Positions 32,481-46,325 are shown, counted from the stretch's first letter. The stretch is 64,000 nt of DNA from Ilex aquifolium (GCA_951799425.1 OX637409.1:18959960-19023959), one strand, 5' to 3'. Numbers and translations: made by a program. The notes: generated by a model not told the origin, from the sequence alone.

Positions 32481-32859
32481 GGATAGGAGGAGTGTTTTCT
32501 AAGATGTAAACAAGAGGCTTTGCCTAGAGTTTTTTTTTATCATGGTGTCCTATTGTTCTTCATAATTATACCACTAAAGGAAGACCGATTCCTTTTAGGT
32601 TTGAAAATATATGGTTTGAGCATTATTCCTTTAGCGATAAGTTTAAATAGTGGTGGGAGAATGAATGTCTTGATGGTTGGGAAGAATATAATTTCATGAA
32701 AATATTGGAGTTTGTAAAGAAGAATATCAAGGAGTGGAATAAGGAAGTTTTTGGCGATATTTGCGTTACTAAGAGTTTTATTTTAGAAAGAATTGTGGAC
32801 ATTGACAAGATTGAGGAGGGAGGGGGGTTGGATGATGGACTGAGAAAAGAGAGATGAGA

Positions 32860-35270
32860 CGTAGAAATAAGTTTGAGGAGATTCTTTTTAGGGAAGAAAT
32901 TAGTTGGAGACAAAAATCTAGGTTGAAATGGGTGAAGGAAGGAGATAATAATACTAAGTTTTTACATAGGGTGGCAAATGAAAATAGGAAGAAGAAAATT
33001 ATCAATAAATTGGAAGTTGAAAATGGTGACTTGATGAAAGTGTTTTCAGAATTTTTTCAAAGTGGAGTGGTTAATGATATAACTAATGCTACTTTCATTT
33101 GTCTCATTCCGAAAAAGGAAAATTCATTGAAAATTATGGATTTTAAGCCGATTAGTCTTATTACAAGCTTTTATAAGATTATTGCAAAAGTTTTATCTTT
33201 AAGGTTTAAGGAAAGTTTAAATGATACTATTTCAAGATTTCAATGGGCTTTTGTTAAGGGAAGACAAATTATTGATGTAGCTTTGGTGGCTAACGAGGTG
33301 GTTGAAGAATATAGAGTTAGAGGAAAGGAGGGAATTGTTTTGAAGATTGACTTTGAGAAGACTTATGATCATGTGGATTGGAATTTTTTGGAGTTTGTAT
33401 TGGAGAAAAAATTGTATGGGTTAAGATGAAAGAAGTGGATTAGTGGATGCCTACATTCTATGAATGGTAAGCCTAGAGGTAAGTTTCAGTTATCTTTAAT
33501 GGTAAGCCTAGTGGTAAGTTTAAGGCATCTAGGAGATTGAGACAAGGGGATCCATTATCACATTTCTTGTTCACTATAATGGTGGATGGTTTGAGCAGAT
33601 TAATGATGAGGGCGGAAAGATGCAATGTGGTAGAGGGTTTTGTTGTGGGTAGAGATAGGGAGGCAGTGTCTCACTTATAATTTGCAGATGATACAATCTT
33701 TTTTTCCTCAGGGGATGAAAAATTTTTAAATCTTAAAAAATTGTGGATGTCCGGACTTGAGGTGAGCATATATAAAAGTTTGATGGTGGGAATTAATGCT
33801 AGTCAAGATAAGATTGTTAAGTTGGCTGGAGTTTTGGGATGTTCTGTAGGTGGGTAGCCTTTGAAATTTTTGGGGCTTCCCTTAGGTGGTAACCCTTTTT
33901 CTTTGGGGTTTTGGGATCCGGTTGTAGAGAAAATTGGTAAAATATTGGATGGTTGGAAAAAAGCCAGTATATCTTAGAGGGGGGAGACTTACTTTAGTTC
34001 ATTGTTGTTTTGTCTAACATTTCTTTTTATTTCTTGTCTCTTTTCAAAATACCTGGTGTTGTGGAGAGGAAGATTGAAGGGATGATGATGGATTTCTTGT
34101 TGGGAAGATAGTGGTGAAAGAAGAAATATCACTTGATTGGATGGGATATTGTGTCGAGAGCTAGAGTTAAGGGTGGGCTTACTTTTGATAATTTGAAAGT
34201 TAGAAATAAAGCTCTTGTTAAAAAATGGCTTTGGAGGGGTTTCCACTTGAACAAAACTCATTGTGGTATTTGGTTATTAGAAGCAATTATGATTTGCTGG
34301 TTAATGAATGAGAGGTTAATGGGATTGAAAGAGGTAGTTTTTGAAACCCATGAAAATTCACTTCCGAAGGATTACCTTCCTTTTCTCAAAGGGTTAGATT
34401 TGTTGTGGGTAATAGGGACAAAGTGCGGTTTTGGGAGGATTTGTGGATTGGGTTATCCTTATCTTGTTTATTTCCTCGGCTTTATAGCCTTTCAAGGTAT
34501 CATCACATCTGTATTGCATCAATAGTTAGGTCTTTTTCAAATCTGATGTCGTGGGACTTTGGTTTTCGTAGGAGTCTTAATGATCAGGAAATGTTGGAAT
34601 TGGTCTCACTTCTTTCTTTGCTTAGTAATATAAATTTACATCAATAATTAATTGACAAAAGAAGTTGGATCATTTATTCAACTGGCTTGTTCTCTTGGAA
34701 ATCCTACTTTGAATCCTTGGTTGATGATATCACTCTCCTAATTTTTTATCCATCTTTGAAGATATGAAAGGCTAAGGTGCCTTTGAAAGTTCAAGTTTGT
34801 GCATGAGTTATATTACTCATGGGAAGATCAACACTAATTATTTGCTTCAAAAAAAAAAAAAAGACCTTGAACCTTCCTCTACCCTCAATGGTGTGTTGTG
34901 CAAGAAGGATTGCGAGAATGTGAACCATTTGTTTTTGCATTGTTCAATTTCGTTGGCCTTATGGAATAAGTTGTTTGAAGTGGCGGGGCTTTCTTGGGTG
35001 ATTCCAAATTCAATTTCTACAATGTTGTGTGTGGATTATAAAGGATTTGGAAGGGAATGTAAAGGAAGTACTGTTTGGGAATATGCTTTCTTTGCAATTA
35101 TTTGGGTGATTTGGTTGAAGAGAAATTCAAGAATTTTTGACAATAAGTATAAAGAGCTTGATATGTTTTGGAACCGAATTCACTTTTTAGCAACTTTTGT
35201 GGGTGTTGGTTTCAAAGGAATTTGCAAGTACACTTCTTTTTGGAATCATGGCGAATTGGAAGTGGGCTTG
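32860..35270 (+). pseudogene. LINE reverse transcriptase and C-terminal zinc region, broken
   Basis: The frame 32854-33429 holds SRLKWVKEGDNNTKFLHRVA, then ATFICLIPKKENS, ISLITSFYKIIAKVLS, WAFVKGRQIID and VLKIDFEKTYDHVDW. After a stop the active-site block FADDTIFFS follows at about 33681, and PLKFLGLPLGGNPF near 33859. The final part (34790-35270) has CENVNHLFLHCSISLALWNK, the zf-RVT type region. Multiple stops separate these blocks. Confidence 0.8.
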
Positions 35271-37122
35271 TGATTGATTAGTTTGTTATCTTTGGTTTTC
35301 TTTTTTTATGTACTGTTTTTTTTATGGTTTGTATTTTGGCTGGACAACTTGTCCATCCTTGTACAACATCATTTTACTTTTAATAAAATGGTGTCTTCTA
35401 TAAAAAAAAAAGTTTTTTTTTTGTTATTTAGTTCTCAAAACTTTTGGTAGGGACGGAGATTTTTTTATTTACTGTTTTACTTTGTGGCAGCATTTTTTTT
35501 TCTTCTTGTTATAGTTTCTAGCATATATCATGCAAGTTGAACCATTTATTTAATGGATTTAACCACGTAAACATCCTCATTCTATTGGAGCATATATCTG
35601 CTTTTGAGAAATGTCACAACTGACTATGGTAAAACACACTAAATGCATTATCTTAATTCTAAGCAAGAACTTGGACCTCTTGGCTTTTGTAGTGTCTAGT
35701 GGAAAATTTAATGAAGTCGTTGGAAAGATTGGCGGAAGTCTTAAATGTGACCTTATTTTGACCAAACATGAAAATAGAAAGAAATGTTGATTAGTCAGTT
35801 GATGAATTGCAGCCCTATCTTTGTTTTCATATTTTACAAATTCTTCAGTGAAGATTAGTATGGAAAAAGAATCTTGTGGGAAAGAGGTTATTTGGTTGGG
35901 AACCCTCTTGCTTCTATAAGTGAATTTTAATGTCTAGTGACAATTCAGACTAATCCTGTCTAGGAGCTTGCATGGTGGTGAAACCATTTCTTGTGCAGGA
36001 GGAACTGGACAATGCTGCAGTATATGATATGGGCTGATATTTAAAATAGTTGTATTACTGAATGTTGTATAAGTTTTGCGGGAACATCATCAGCAAGAAT
36101 GTATAATTAATGCCATGTGGTCGGAAATGAAGATTTGTAAAATTGAATGTTCACATGGTGAGTCCCCTGTAGAACTACAGAATTGCTCTGTATCACACAG
36201 TATGGAATTGGTATTATTAGAAGCTAACCCTACTATTAAAATATATCAAATTATGTGTCCTTTCAAAATATTTTTGGTTGAAAGATGCAGATATGGCAAT
36301 TAGAACAGAGAGGTTAGAGTTTTATTATCATCGATGTGCGAAAATGAAAGACCAAAATTGTGAAAAATATGATTCGTATATTTATTTCAATTTCAATTGT
36401 TTTTTTGTAAATAGATGATGTTAATGTTGATTAAACTCGGTGCACATAGCTCTTGCCTATGTTGGTGTCTAAGAGGGGCAAGCAGTAGACAATTTCTTCC
36501 CCATTTTAGAGAGAACAGGTAACGTATCGCCTGCTATTATGACCAAGGATGCCAATATTGACCAGGCAAGATCAATAACTGGCAATGATTATCAAAAAGA
36601 CTGTTTTGGCTATGCATCTGCTTGATTATTATCAACATATGGAAGCCACCTGGGAGCTGAAATTGTTTACTTCTTGTTGGAACCGGTTCTTTTTCAATAT
36701 TAACATTGTACTCTTTTCTCCCCTACTAAATGTCAAACAAGTAATTTTTTATCTTGACTTGCTTGTGGGAATCCACCAAACTGTTGCTTACATGTAGAAA
36801 AAAGGAGAGAGATTTGCAATTGTTCATGGATGGGAATGACGATTCCAAATGGTTGATCCAGCTCAAAAGTCTCCAATTCAGCAGTTGGAGTGGAATGAAA
36901 CGTAGGAGAAAGGCTAAGCAAAGAGGTAAACTTGCTTTAACGTCAACTTATCCATACCATTTTAGTAGCTTCCACTTTATATGCTTTGTCATGCCCTATA
37001 ATCTATAGCTTCATATTTTGTCATCTCTTAGTACGTAGTAGGGATGTTCTAGAAGGCAGTATTGCAGTTATTATTGACTTAGCTCCGGCGAGACATCCAG
37101 TCAAAACTATAGTAATTGCGTG

Positions 37123-37465
37123 TAGGGTGCAAATGACCGAATTTATCCACAAATAGCTATAGATCTATACAGTAGAAATTTGTTTATTTATCAAACAAAC
37201 TCACCTCAAAGTCGATTTAGAAGTTCGTTTGACAACCACCTGAGCCCAAACAAGGGATTTCTGCTCTATAATGAGCGTCAACTCTGAGTTTAAGCTCAAA
37301 TATAAGTGCGAGCTTGGTTCTTTAATTAGGTGAGTCGAGCCAAGCCGAGTTTAAGCTTGGAAGATAAATTCACTGAGTTAGAGTCGAGTCCAAACACTCG
37401 TCGCAAATGAACCAACCAAGCCTGAAGAGTCTTGTGCTCGGTTTGGTTCGATTTGTTTGTCCCTA
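37123..37465. mobile_element. hAT-like MITE in segmental copy 1
   Basis: Ends TAGGGTGCAAATGACCGAA and, reversed, TAGGGACAAACAAATCGAAC. The interior has repeated GAGTTTAAGC/GAGTCGAG motifs. The 8-mers outside are ATTGCGTG (left) and ACTGCTGC (right); the second segmental copy has ATTGCTTC on the right, so a decayed 8-bp duplication is likely. Its presence in both copies places the insertion before the duplication. Confidence 0.55.
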
Positions 37466-39234
37466 ACTGCTGCTTATCTTCCCAGTTTGGTGTCTTTTTC
37501 ATTTTTCTTTTTCCAATTAGAACATTACTGAAGATGTTGAAAGTTTGCTCTCATGTTTGAAGAAGATAGGTACCTAATAAAGATGGAGCTATCCGGGTGT
37601 ATTGGACTATATGAATTGCACCTTGTGGCTGATTGTTTTTGGTCATGAGTAGAGTATGCAGTGGGTAGGGCTGCTAAACACTACACAGGCCCCACCATAT
37701 AGGCAACACTGATTAAAGGCCCTAGTAATTGAGACACCTTAACAAATGAGTAATCTCTTAGCAGTTGAAGATGCTTCTACTTTAAATTCATACATTTCTT
37801 CGACCTGAAAAATATCCTTTTGTGCATCACATTGTGATAGAACATCATGCAGACTATAGAGGCAATCTTCTTCTCTGGTTAGAGTCAATGGTCAACACAA
37901 GCCCAGACACTGTTCAAAAAAAAAAAAAAACACACACACACAGCTCAGACAATGCAGATTTCACTGTCAGAGCAAATTTAAAATGTGATGCTTTATGGGT
38001 TTGTTACAGTACTGGATTTTTTTATTTTTTATTTTATATTTTGATACTGTGCTATTTATTATTTGTTCGAACATTTATACCATTTTTTAGGTGGAGTTTG
38101 CCAACTTTTAGGATATATTCACCTTTTTGGTCACTTACTATCTTTTTAGGTGAAACTTAAAGTTGATTGTTTTCACTTTCAATATGATATGGAAAAGTGA
38201 AAACAATATCGTAGTCTTTCCTGCCTTTCAATGTGATGTCTGAAAGTGACCATTTAAAGATGGAAGGATCCTTTCAATTCTTATATAAATGGAGCGAACT
38301 CAGGACTCATAATGTTGACCTGAGGAAAAGGTTCGGGGTTTGGCTTCTTGGTGTTGTTTTGCTGAATTTTGTACTTTTGATCGTTCAATTTTTTTTTTTT
38401 TTAAAAAAATATCAAGAAAATGAAATAAAATTCATCAAAAAATTATTGAAATTGCTTATGTACTTCTCTATTGAATACCCTAATCTTCTCGCAAATGGAT
38501 TGAACTATTTTGAAAATTTTAGTTGCTCAAAATTATTTAGTTTGTTTCTTAGTAATCTCTTGGAACAGGTCATAAGAGATTTATATTTCATGAATACCTT
38601 ATAATCTGTCTTTGACTGGACTGGGGAAGAGATTAATTAAGGTGCACGTAAGCTGATCTAGACACCTTTGATTGTTGAACTCAAAAAAAAAAAATATTAT
38701 AACACGAGGAGAATTGTGCTTTTTCGTTTTTCTCATTTTTGGATAAAAAAAATGCTATTTGGATCTAATTTTATGACCTAATTAATTACAACTGTTTGAT
38801 TAAAAGTGATTTTCATTTAGCATTGCAATTCACAGTTAATTAGGTTTTTGATTAGATTTTCAAATTAAATCTCTATAACCCTACTTTTTTTTTTTATATC
38901 TAGGTTCACAAACGTTTAAATCTAAAATTAATATAATAATAAATTAATAATTATTTAATTTTTTTAGTTAGAATAATATATGCAGTTTAATAGTTAGATC
39001 AGTTAAAAAAATTTAATAATTAATTTTTTTTATAATATTAAAAAAATTATTAAATAGGTTAAACGAGTTGTGTTGGACAATAAATTTAAAAAAAGAATTG
39101 TGTTCGATTTATAAATTTTCACTCATTTAAATTAAATAAATCATGTACAAATTAAATAATTTTCGCATAAATTCGAATAAATTCAATACGAATCCACCTC
39201 ATCTAATACGGTGGACAGTCTTAGATATGTCCCT

Positions 39235-39425
39235 GTATGAACACGTACACGTACGTACTGCACAAAAAATCAGAATAAAAATAAGCGCGTGGGCCAAATG
39301 TAGTAGTCGACGTGTACGTGGCAACGTGGGCGTTCTCAAATCCCGTCCAAAATCCCAGTCGCCCAAAATATAGCCGACGCTGGGCCCCATCTTTGCCTCC
39401 GGTCAGCTGTTCGTGTTTTCATCAC
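39235..39425. promoter_or_regulatory. GC-rich island with ACGT and GCCGAC motifs (copy 1)
   Basis: In otherwise AT-rich DNA this block has CACGTACACGTACGTAC, GACGTGTACGTGGC (an ABRE-like ACGTGGC) and TATAGCCGACG (DRE/CRT core GCCGAC). The GCCGAC block and its surroundings are kept in copy 2. It looks like a former promoter, but no gene follows in either copy. Confidence 0.35.
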
Positions 39426-39470
39426 TTCATTGCATGGATGGATCATTCTTTTCTTCTGTTCGGTAGGTGG

Positions 39471-40522
39471 GACCGTGGGTGTTGGTTTGAATGTGAGTCC
39501 ATTATGTTATTGAAAAACTTTTTTCAATATATTTTTTATTTCTTAATTAATAAAAATACTTTATTTGTGTACTTTTTTAATTTTTAAATAATATTATAAA
39601 TTATTTAATTTAAAATAAATGACTGAAATTGATATTAAGTATGGTATTAAAATCGTACACTAGCATTACCCTTCCGTCAATTTTAAAATGGAAAAAAATA
39701 TTATATAATAATGTACTCCAATGGAAATGATCGCACATGCTTGAATAGGAAGGAACTGTTTGATCCCAAACCATGAAAGCAAAATGATTGAGCCCTATAT
39801 CCCTATGTAACAGTGATAAGTTACACATTGGCTAGGAGGGTAATCCCTAACTCACGTAGATATTAAACATGGTTCGATTAACAGAAATATCGTAATAACA
39901 TAATAGTGACAGATTGTATTTTAGAGTTAATAGTTATGACTCAAATCAAATATTTTACAATGAAAAATCCTTTTAGTCATGTTTAGGGGTTATTACCTGA
40001 TGATCATCTCTCCCTTTTTTTTTTTCTCTTTTTTAGATTTAAAAAAAAGATGAGGAGTTCGAGTGTATTCACATGGTCAAGTGTTTACTATATTTTTTAT
40101 GTTGTGGTTAAATACAAGTGTATGGTTTTAATGTGATTAAAATATAACTATCGTTAAAAGATTTTTTTATGTAAGTATGATTAAATAATTTATTATAATT
40201 AAAATAATTATTGTCATTAAATCGTAAATTGTAAGATAAGCAATTAGATCTGAATATTGTGAATCATTATTATTATGATAAAAATCTATATAATAAAGTA
40301 CAATACAATTCAAATCTCAAAAGATAAATAAAATGACTTTAACTTTTTGCAGTTGAGATTTCTTCAAATTTTACTTTAAAATTAATCAGACGGCTAATAT
40401 TAACGACCCAAATTTAATAGGAAAATAGGTCCCTAAATGTGTGTTTGTGTGACTTTTTAAAAGTGTTTTTAGAATTTATAATTTCTCATAAATACTTAAA
40501 AAAAAAAATAGTGTTTGGAATC
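39471..40522. other. AT-rich spacer, no gene seen
   Basis: Highly AT-rich. Its right end (40430-40515) has GTGTTTGTGTGACTTTTTAAA and later AGTGTTTGGAATC, resembling Tourist-type ends, but a matching right terminus was not found. Confidence 0.5.
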
Positions 40523-41668
40523 ATCCTACCATCACCACTACTACCACAGCCACCGTCGTCGTCATCCTACCACCACCTTTGCCACAACAACTGTCGCCGC
40601 CACGATTACCGACACTCCATCACCACCATCACCATTACCATCACCCCCATCCCCACCACCATCACCACCGCTGCCGCCACCTAACCAACATCACCACTAC
40701 TATCGTCGTCGCCACCACCATCACCCCAGCTGCCCCACCACCGTTGTCGCCACCCTACCACCATCACTACCGCTGCCGCCATCACTTTTGCCACAACCAC
40801 CACCAATGTCGCCGCCGCAACCACCCCCATCGACCCACCACCATCATCACCCCCACCACCATAACCACCGTTGTCGCCACCCTACCACCATAACCACTGT
40901 TGCCGCCACCCTACCACCACCGCCACTATCCCACCATTACCCCTACCACCACCACTCCCACCCCCACAACCATCACCACTACCACCGTTGCCGCCGTCAC
41001 CCCACCCCCACCCCATCCCTACTGCCACCACCGTCACCCCACCCCTACTGTCCCACCACCACCATCATCGCCACCCACCACAGATTGAAACCACCGTCGT
41101 CCACGTCACCACCCATCATCATCATCATTTTATTCTTATATTTATTATTACTACCACCGTCGGCATACACCCCTATCCACTACCATAACCCACAACCACT
41201 CATCGTTTTCCACCATCGCCGCCAGCCACTATCACCCACCACTACTACACCAACCATCACCACCCGTCATCGCCCACCATTGTCACCACCCACTGTCACC
41301 CACCTCCACCACACCTACCATCATCACTACACCATCATTCGTTACCACTCATCACACTGTCACCCAGAAGCACCCATCGTCGCCCACCACCACCATCGTC
41401 ACTGCCCACCACCACAACCCACCACTGCCACCACAATTGTCGTCGTCCCACCACCACCACTACCAATTACCATCACCGTCACCCACCACCACACACCCAC
41501 CATCACCGTCGTCACCCATGACTACCATTACTTCCATCGTCATCCAAAATCAACCACCACCATCACCGTTGCTATCCACGGCTGCCATCATCACCATGAT
41601 CGTCCCCACCCACCACCACCAATATTGCTCATCACCACTACCACCGTTCACTCCTACTACAACCGATG
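40523..41668. repeat. CCACCA/ATCACC trinucleotide-based minisatellite
   Basis: About 1.1 kb made almost only of degenerate CAC/ACC/ATC triplets with interspersed TGTCGCC and CCGTCGTC blocks. It leaves a long open frame rich in His, Pro, Thr and Ser, as any C/A-rich triplet array would. I do not call it a gene. Confidence 0.85.
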
Positions 41669-42289
41669 TTTAAATTTTTTTTGTCTATTCTTTATGTTTT
41701 TGATTTGATTTTGGGTATAAATACAAATATATTTATTGTTGACCATTTTTTTTTATTATTTTGTGTCTTTAGGCACATGTAATAACTAATCATTCTATAT
41801 CGTATATGGTGAGTTTTGATATAACAATATAAGCCTCTTATATTTGAGAGGTTTGTGAGTACAAATATCTCTTTTTGAGTTAATATACTTTCCAACTTAT
41901 TCAAATAGTGGTAGAATCTAGTGCGATGGGTGGGTTTGGGCATTGTGAGGTATGAAGAGCATCAAATATACATAATCTTATTTCCATATATTTTGGGTTA
42001 TTTCTATAATTGGAATATTCAACACCTCTGTCATAGTTAAGCAACCTTATTATTGCGTTAAGCCTTGCTTTTAATTTGTTAAAACATCCAACTGAATGAG
42101 TTGATGCTGAATGAATAGATTTACAAGATTTATATTCTATTGCTAAATATTAAATTCAAAGCTTTTTTCAAAGACTTATATACTAATTTAGAAGATACTG
42201 CTATTTAATGAGAACAAACTCTTCTCCAATTTAACAAAATTTCCATAATTTAGTAACTATCTGCTTTATGGCAGCAATTTTTTTTTTTT
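41669..42289. other. AT-rich spacer, no gene seen
   Basis: No conserved motif, repeat end or RNA gene was recognised. A long T-run lies at about 42278-42293, near the start of segmental copy 2. Confidence 0.5.
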
Positions 42290-44399
42290 TTTTGTCAAAA
42301 AATTCTAGCATGTATTACGCAAGTGTAACCATTTATTTAACGGATTTAACGAGGTAAACATCCTCATTCTATAGAGGCATATATCTGCTTTTGGAGTTGA
42401 GTTCTTTCAAGAAATGTGATAGCTAGCTATGGTATGACACACTTGATGATACCAGAAGAAAACGTCAACAGGTCAAGTCAACAGTTTAAATAGTGAATAA
42501 GTTAGGCGAATTATCATGTATAAAGCGGACCTAGAAAGTGTCCAGACTAGCAATGAGACTCTAAAAGTTAACCATCAATGAGGAAACTACCAAAAGGGGT
42601 AAAAGATAACTTTCACTTACAAACTTTACCTTGGGTCGGAGGTCATCATGTGTAGAAGGTCACGTCATACTTTGAGAAAAAAAAATTTAACGTTCAAATA
42701 TTCTTTGATATTTCTATTATAAAGACAATGATTATCTGTGTATAAAAGGTAAACATATTGTAGCAGACCCTCTTGCTCCTATGAGTGAGTTTTGTCATTG
42801 ATAATTCAGACCAATCCTGCCTACGAGTTTGCATGTTGGTGAAACCATTTTTTTCATACTATCCTGAATTTATCATACGATGTGCACCGAACCTTATTTT
42901 ATAGAAATAAAGAAGTTTACTTGGGGTCAAAGAGAAAAACAAAAAGAAGCAGCCTTAATTTCCTCCAGTAGAAGCAATGGATTCTTCTGTAGCATAGTAT
43001 GATCTAATAATAATTGGTAATGGAAACTAACCCTAATATTAAAATATATCAAACACGAGCAATGTTGTTGAGATTTAATTTACTGACATAATTTATAATA
43101 GCCTTTAGATTGATTGTGGGTCCTATCAAATATTAAAACTTGGTGTTGATGATTCAATGATTTCAATGAAACTACATCATTATGTTAGCAAATTAAGTAA
43201 AAGTTTTAAGTTTAAATAACATTACTAATCAAACACTGCATTTAGAACACCGATTCAAGTTAGAGGTTACATAAATGAAAGATCAAAACTGTGACAAATA
43301 TGATCCTTGTTTTAACTTCAATTGTGTTTTGTAAGTAGATGACGATGATGATTTAAAGATATTGTGCTTGGTGTACATAGTTCCCGCCTACGATGGGTTT
43401 CGAGAAAGATAAGTGGTCGGCAATTTTTTTTTTTTTAAATTTTAGAGAGAACGCGTAACATAGCACCTGATATTATGAGCAAGGACGCCAATACTGACCA
43501 TGTAAGATCAATAATTGACAGTGAGCATCAAAGAGACTATGTTTGGTTCTGCATGTTCTTTATTATCATCATGGTATTGTATGAAAACCTTCGCTTGAGG
43601 GCTGAACTTGTTTGCTTCAAGGTGTTCGATATATTTTACGTGCATCTCGATTAATCTTTTTTTTAGTTTGGTCAAAAACAGACTATTCATGTCGGAACTA
43701 CGATATTCATAAGAGATAAATATCTAATGATCTGATTTTAAAAAATAAACTCAAAACGTCCGAGTCTATAACTTTATTTCTGTAATAACTTCCAACATAA
43801 ATATTGTACTCTTTCCTATCCAAGTAAATGTCAGACAAGTCATTTTTTATCTTTACTTGCTTGTGGGGTCCACCAAATTGTTGCTCGTATGTAGAAAAAA
43901 AAAGAAGAGAGATATTTGCAATTGCTAATGAAAGGGAATAAAGATTCCAAATGGTTGATCTACCTCAAAAAGTCTCCAATCAGCAGTGGGTGGGGTGGAG
44001 TGAAATGAAAGAGAAGGCTAGGCAAAAAGGAAAAAATATTCGATGTTCACCAGACATCACATGACAGTTTTGGACACTAGTTTAACCGAATATAATTTTT
44101 TAACTTTGACTAATCTTAATTTTGTATCCGCATGTCGCATTCACAAATGCGATATATGATTTCAATTATACATTTCTGATCAATTGATGTCACTTATGAA
44201 ATTGTCAGAATTTATTTTTGAAAAAATCAACTTGTAGACCCGATAAACAAGAGTTATGATAATTTTTTATTGGGTATAGACACTAAATAATACTCTCACT
44301 TGATACATAGTAAGAATGTCCTAGAAGGTAGTATTGCAGTTGATATTCACTTCGCTATAGTGATTATAAATCGATTTATTCATCAGCATCGATACGTAC

Positions 44400-44701
44400 A
44401 TTAGAAGCTCCTTTGATTTATTTATCAAACTAACTAATCTCGAACTCAATTTTTAAGTGTGTTTAATGAACAAGATGAAGTCAAACAAAGGATTGTTCGG
44501 TTCTATAACGAGCTTCAACTTTGAGTTTAAGCTTGAATACAAGTGCGAGTTCGGTTCATTTAATTAGGTGAGTCAAGTCAAGCCAAGCTTAAACTTTGAT
44601 GATAAATTTACGAGTTTGAGTCAAGTCCGAGTGCTCTTTGTGAATGTACTAACTGTACAATCTAGTGCTCGGCTCGGTTCGGTTCGATTTGTTTGCCCCT
44701 A
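44400..44701. mobile_element. hAT-like MITE in segmental copy 2
   Basis: The counterpart of 37123-37465. The right end (GGTTCGATTTGTTTGCCCCTA) is intact and the left end is degraded. Confidence 0.5.
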
Positions 44702-45008
44702 ATTGCTTCTTATCTTCCCAGTTTGGTGTCTTTTTCCTTTCCTTTCTCCAGTTAGACCATTACTGGATAAGACTTTGAAAGTTTGCTCTTGTGTTTGAAG
44801 AAAATAGGGACCTTATAAAGTTGGAGCAGTAGCTATCTGGGTGTATTGGACTATATGAAATGCACCTTGTGGCTTTTCTTTTTGGTCATGAGTAGACTTT
44901 GCTATGAATAGTGCTAATCACTTCACAAGCCCCACCATCTAGTACTACACTAGGTCACTGAAAAAATTCAAGCTCCTTGCCTGGATATTTATGTTTGCTG
45001 CAGGGTTT

Positions 45009-45018
45009 TTTTTTCTTT

Positions 45019-45049
<31 letters not shown>

Positions 45050-45066
45050 GGGGGAGAGAGAGAGAG
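45009..45066. repeat. Poly-T, poly-G, (AG)n composite tract
   Basis: A T-rich run, then 26 consecutive G (45029-45054), then AGAGAG. It could form a G-quadruplex. Its length may be unreliable in assembly. Confidence 0.85.
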
Positions 45067-45254
45067 CAATGATATTGCCCTATAAGAATCGAAAATAATG
45101 ATTTTTTCTTTTTTGAATTGGCAATTAACAATAACTACTTAGTTATTAAAAAAGAGGAATGACAATCAGAAAAAAATTCAGTAGAAATTTTTTTGTGTGT
45201 CAATTCTAATCTCTACCAGTGTTGTTATGTTGTAGAAGTATTTGAATCTCATCT

Positions 45255-45386
45255 GCAATATGAGGTTAGCAGTTGGTCTAATGGTCACCGTTCTTCCTAT
45301 TGAACCTTAGGGTTGTGTCTGTTGTTGAACTTTAAGGTCGTGGATTCAAACCTCATCGTCTCTGTTACGGTGTCTGACCAACAAAA
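45255..45386 (+). mobile_element. tRNA-derived SINE
   Basis: A 10-bp duplication AATCTCATCT at 45245-45254 and 45387-45396. It contains TTAGCAGTTGGTCTAATGG (A-box-like), GGATTCAAACCTC (B-box-like) and an end TGTCTGACCAACAAAA. The same 3' end type appears at 48343-48448 and 50319-50410. Confidence 0.75.
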
Positions 45387-45869
45387 AATCTCATCTACCA
45401 GGAAAAATTGCACACGAACTGTGACCAGACTCCAGGAATGGGCTTTCCGATCATTAAAACAAACAACCCATAATTTTTGATATGTTATGGAAAAATTATT
45501 GTCAAAATCCAGAAATATACAATCTATATCAAAAGAAATGTCCAACTGTTGGAATAGAAGTATCCATTGCTATGTAAATCCACTATGGTTAATAATAAGA
45601 TGGTTGAAGGTAAAAGGTGTAGAAAGAGAGAGTGGTTCTTTTTGATGTTTCAGAAATTGCCTTCCTTTTTATGATGTTTTTGCTTGGGAAACGTTGTTCC
45701 AACTTGCAAAAAAAAAAGTTACAAACTGTATAAGATAATTTATGATCGATCACAATATTTCATGATTGATCATGCAAACTTGTGTGATTGATCAAGAATA
45801 ATTGTAATTTCTTCTTTGTAATGTAATAGTTGATTTTTAAAAATTATATATTTTTTAATAATCGATTAC

Positions 45870-46325
45870 AATGAGCCTGTTTGGACCAACTTTTTTAGGT
45901 GAAAAGTTGTATTTTGAAAAGTTTCGCAAAAAAGACAGAGTTAAAAAAATTCTCCAAGATTGTTTAGGGTGCTCTTTTAAAAAATTGAAAAAGTTGAAAA
46001 AGTCTGTTTAGAATAACTTTCTAGTTTTTTTTTTATTTTTTTGTCAAAAATAAAAAAATAATTACATGTATATATATTATGAATAACAATTTCCAAAATA
46101 TGAATTTTAAATTTTTTTACGTCATTGATAATATTTTATGAATATAATAAACTAACAAGTTATGTAGAGCTCGCAACAAAACTCTAAAAAATTGGGAAAA
46201 AAAAAAAACTCATAAAATTAGTTACTTGAATTAGCCTAAATAAATTTTTTTTGGTTCAAAAAACTGTTACATAAGTTAGTAAAAAAATTGAGATCCAAAC
46301 AATCCTCGTTTATTTTATTCCAAAA
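45870..46325. mobile_element. Possible Tourist-like MITE
   Basis: GAGCCTGTTTGGACCAAC on the left and, reversed from the right, GAGGATTGTTTGGATCTCAA. A clear 3-bp duplication could not be found, so this is tentative. Confidence 0.35.

Larger units (their letters stand above)
31698..35422 (+). mobile_element. Decayed LINE (L1-type) retrotransposon
   Basis: A 10-bp duplication GTTATTTAGT lies at 31688-31697 and 35423-35432, and an A-rich tail follows AATAAAATGGTGTC near 35383-35411. Endonuclease, reverse transcriptase and a C-terminal zinc-binding region occur in the order expected of plant L1 elements, broken by many stops and frameshifts. The element is only 3.7 kb and lacks a recognisable ORF1, so it is probably 5' truncated. 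Confidence 0.85.
35505..39470. repeat. Segmental duplication, copy 1
   Basis: Blocks of this region recur in the same order at 42290-48745. Examples: 35515-35620 with 42300-42400; 35885-35990 with 42770-42860; 36330-36600 with 43270-43530; 36690-36960 with 43800-44030; 37020-37070 with 44300-44350; 37480-37640 with 44710-44880; 37870-38000 with 46540-46625; 39280-39460 with 48500-48740. Block similarity is high by eye, with gaps between. I see no gene in it; the longest open frames (such as 36754-37008) are not conserved in the other copy. Confidence 0.8.

Noticed and set aside
36754-37008. Possible exon in segmental copy 1
   Set aside because: The matching part of copy 2 (about 43870-44030) has indels that break the frame, so coding is not conserved.
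40515-41708. Open frame of about 400 codons rich in His, Pro and Thr
   Set aside because: It is the translation of a C/A-rich triplet repeat. Several frames stay open, and there is no domain, promoter or splice context.
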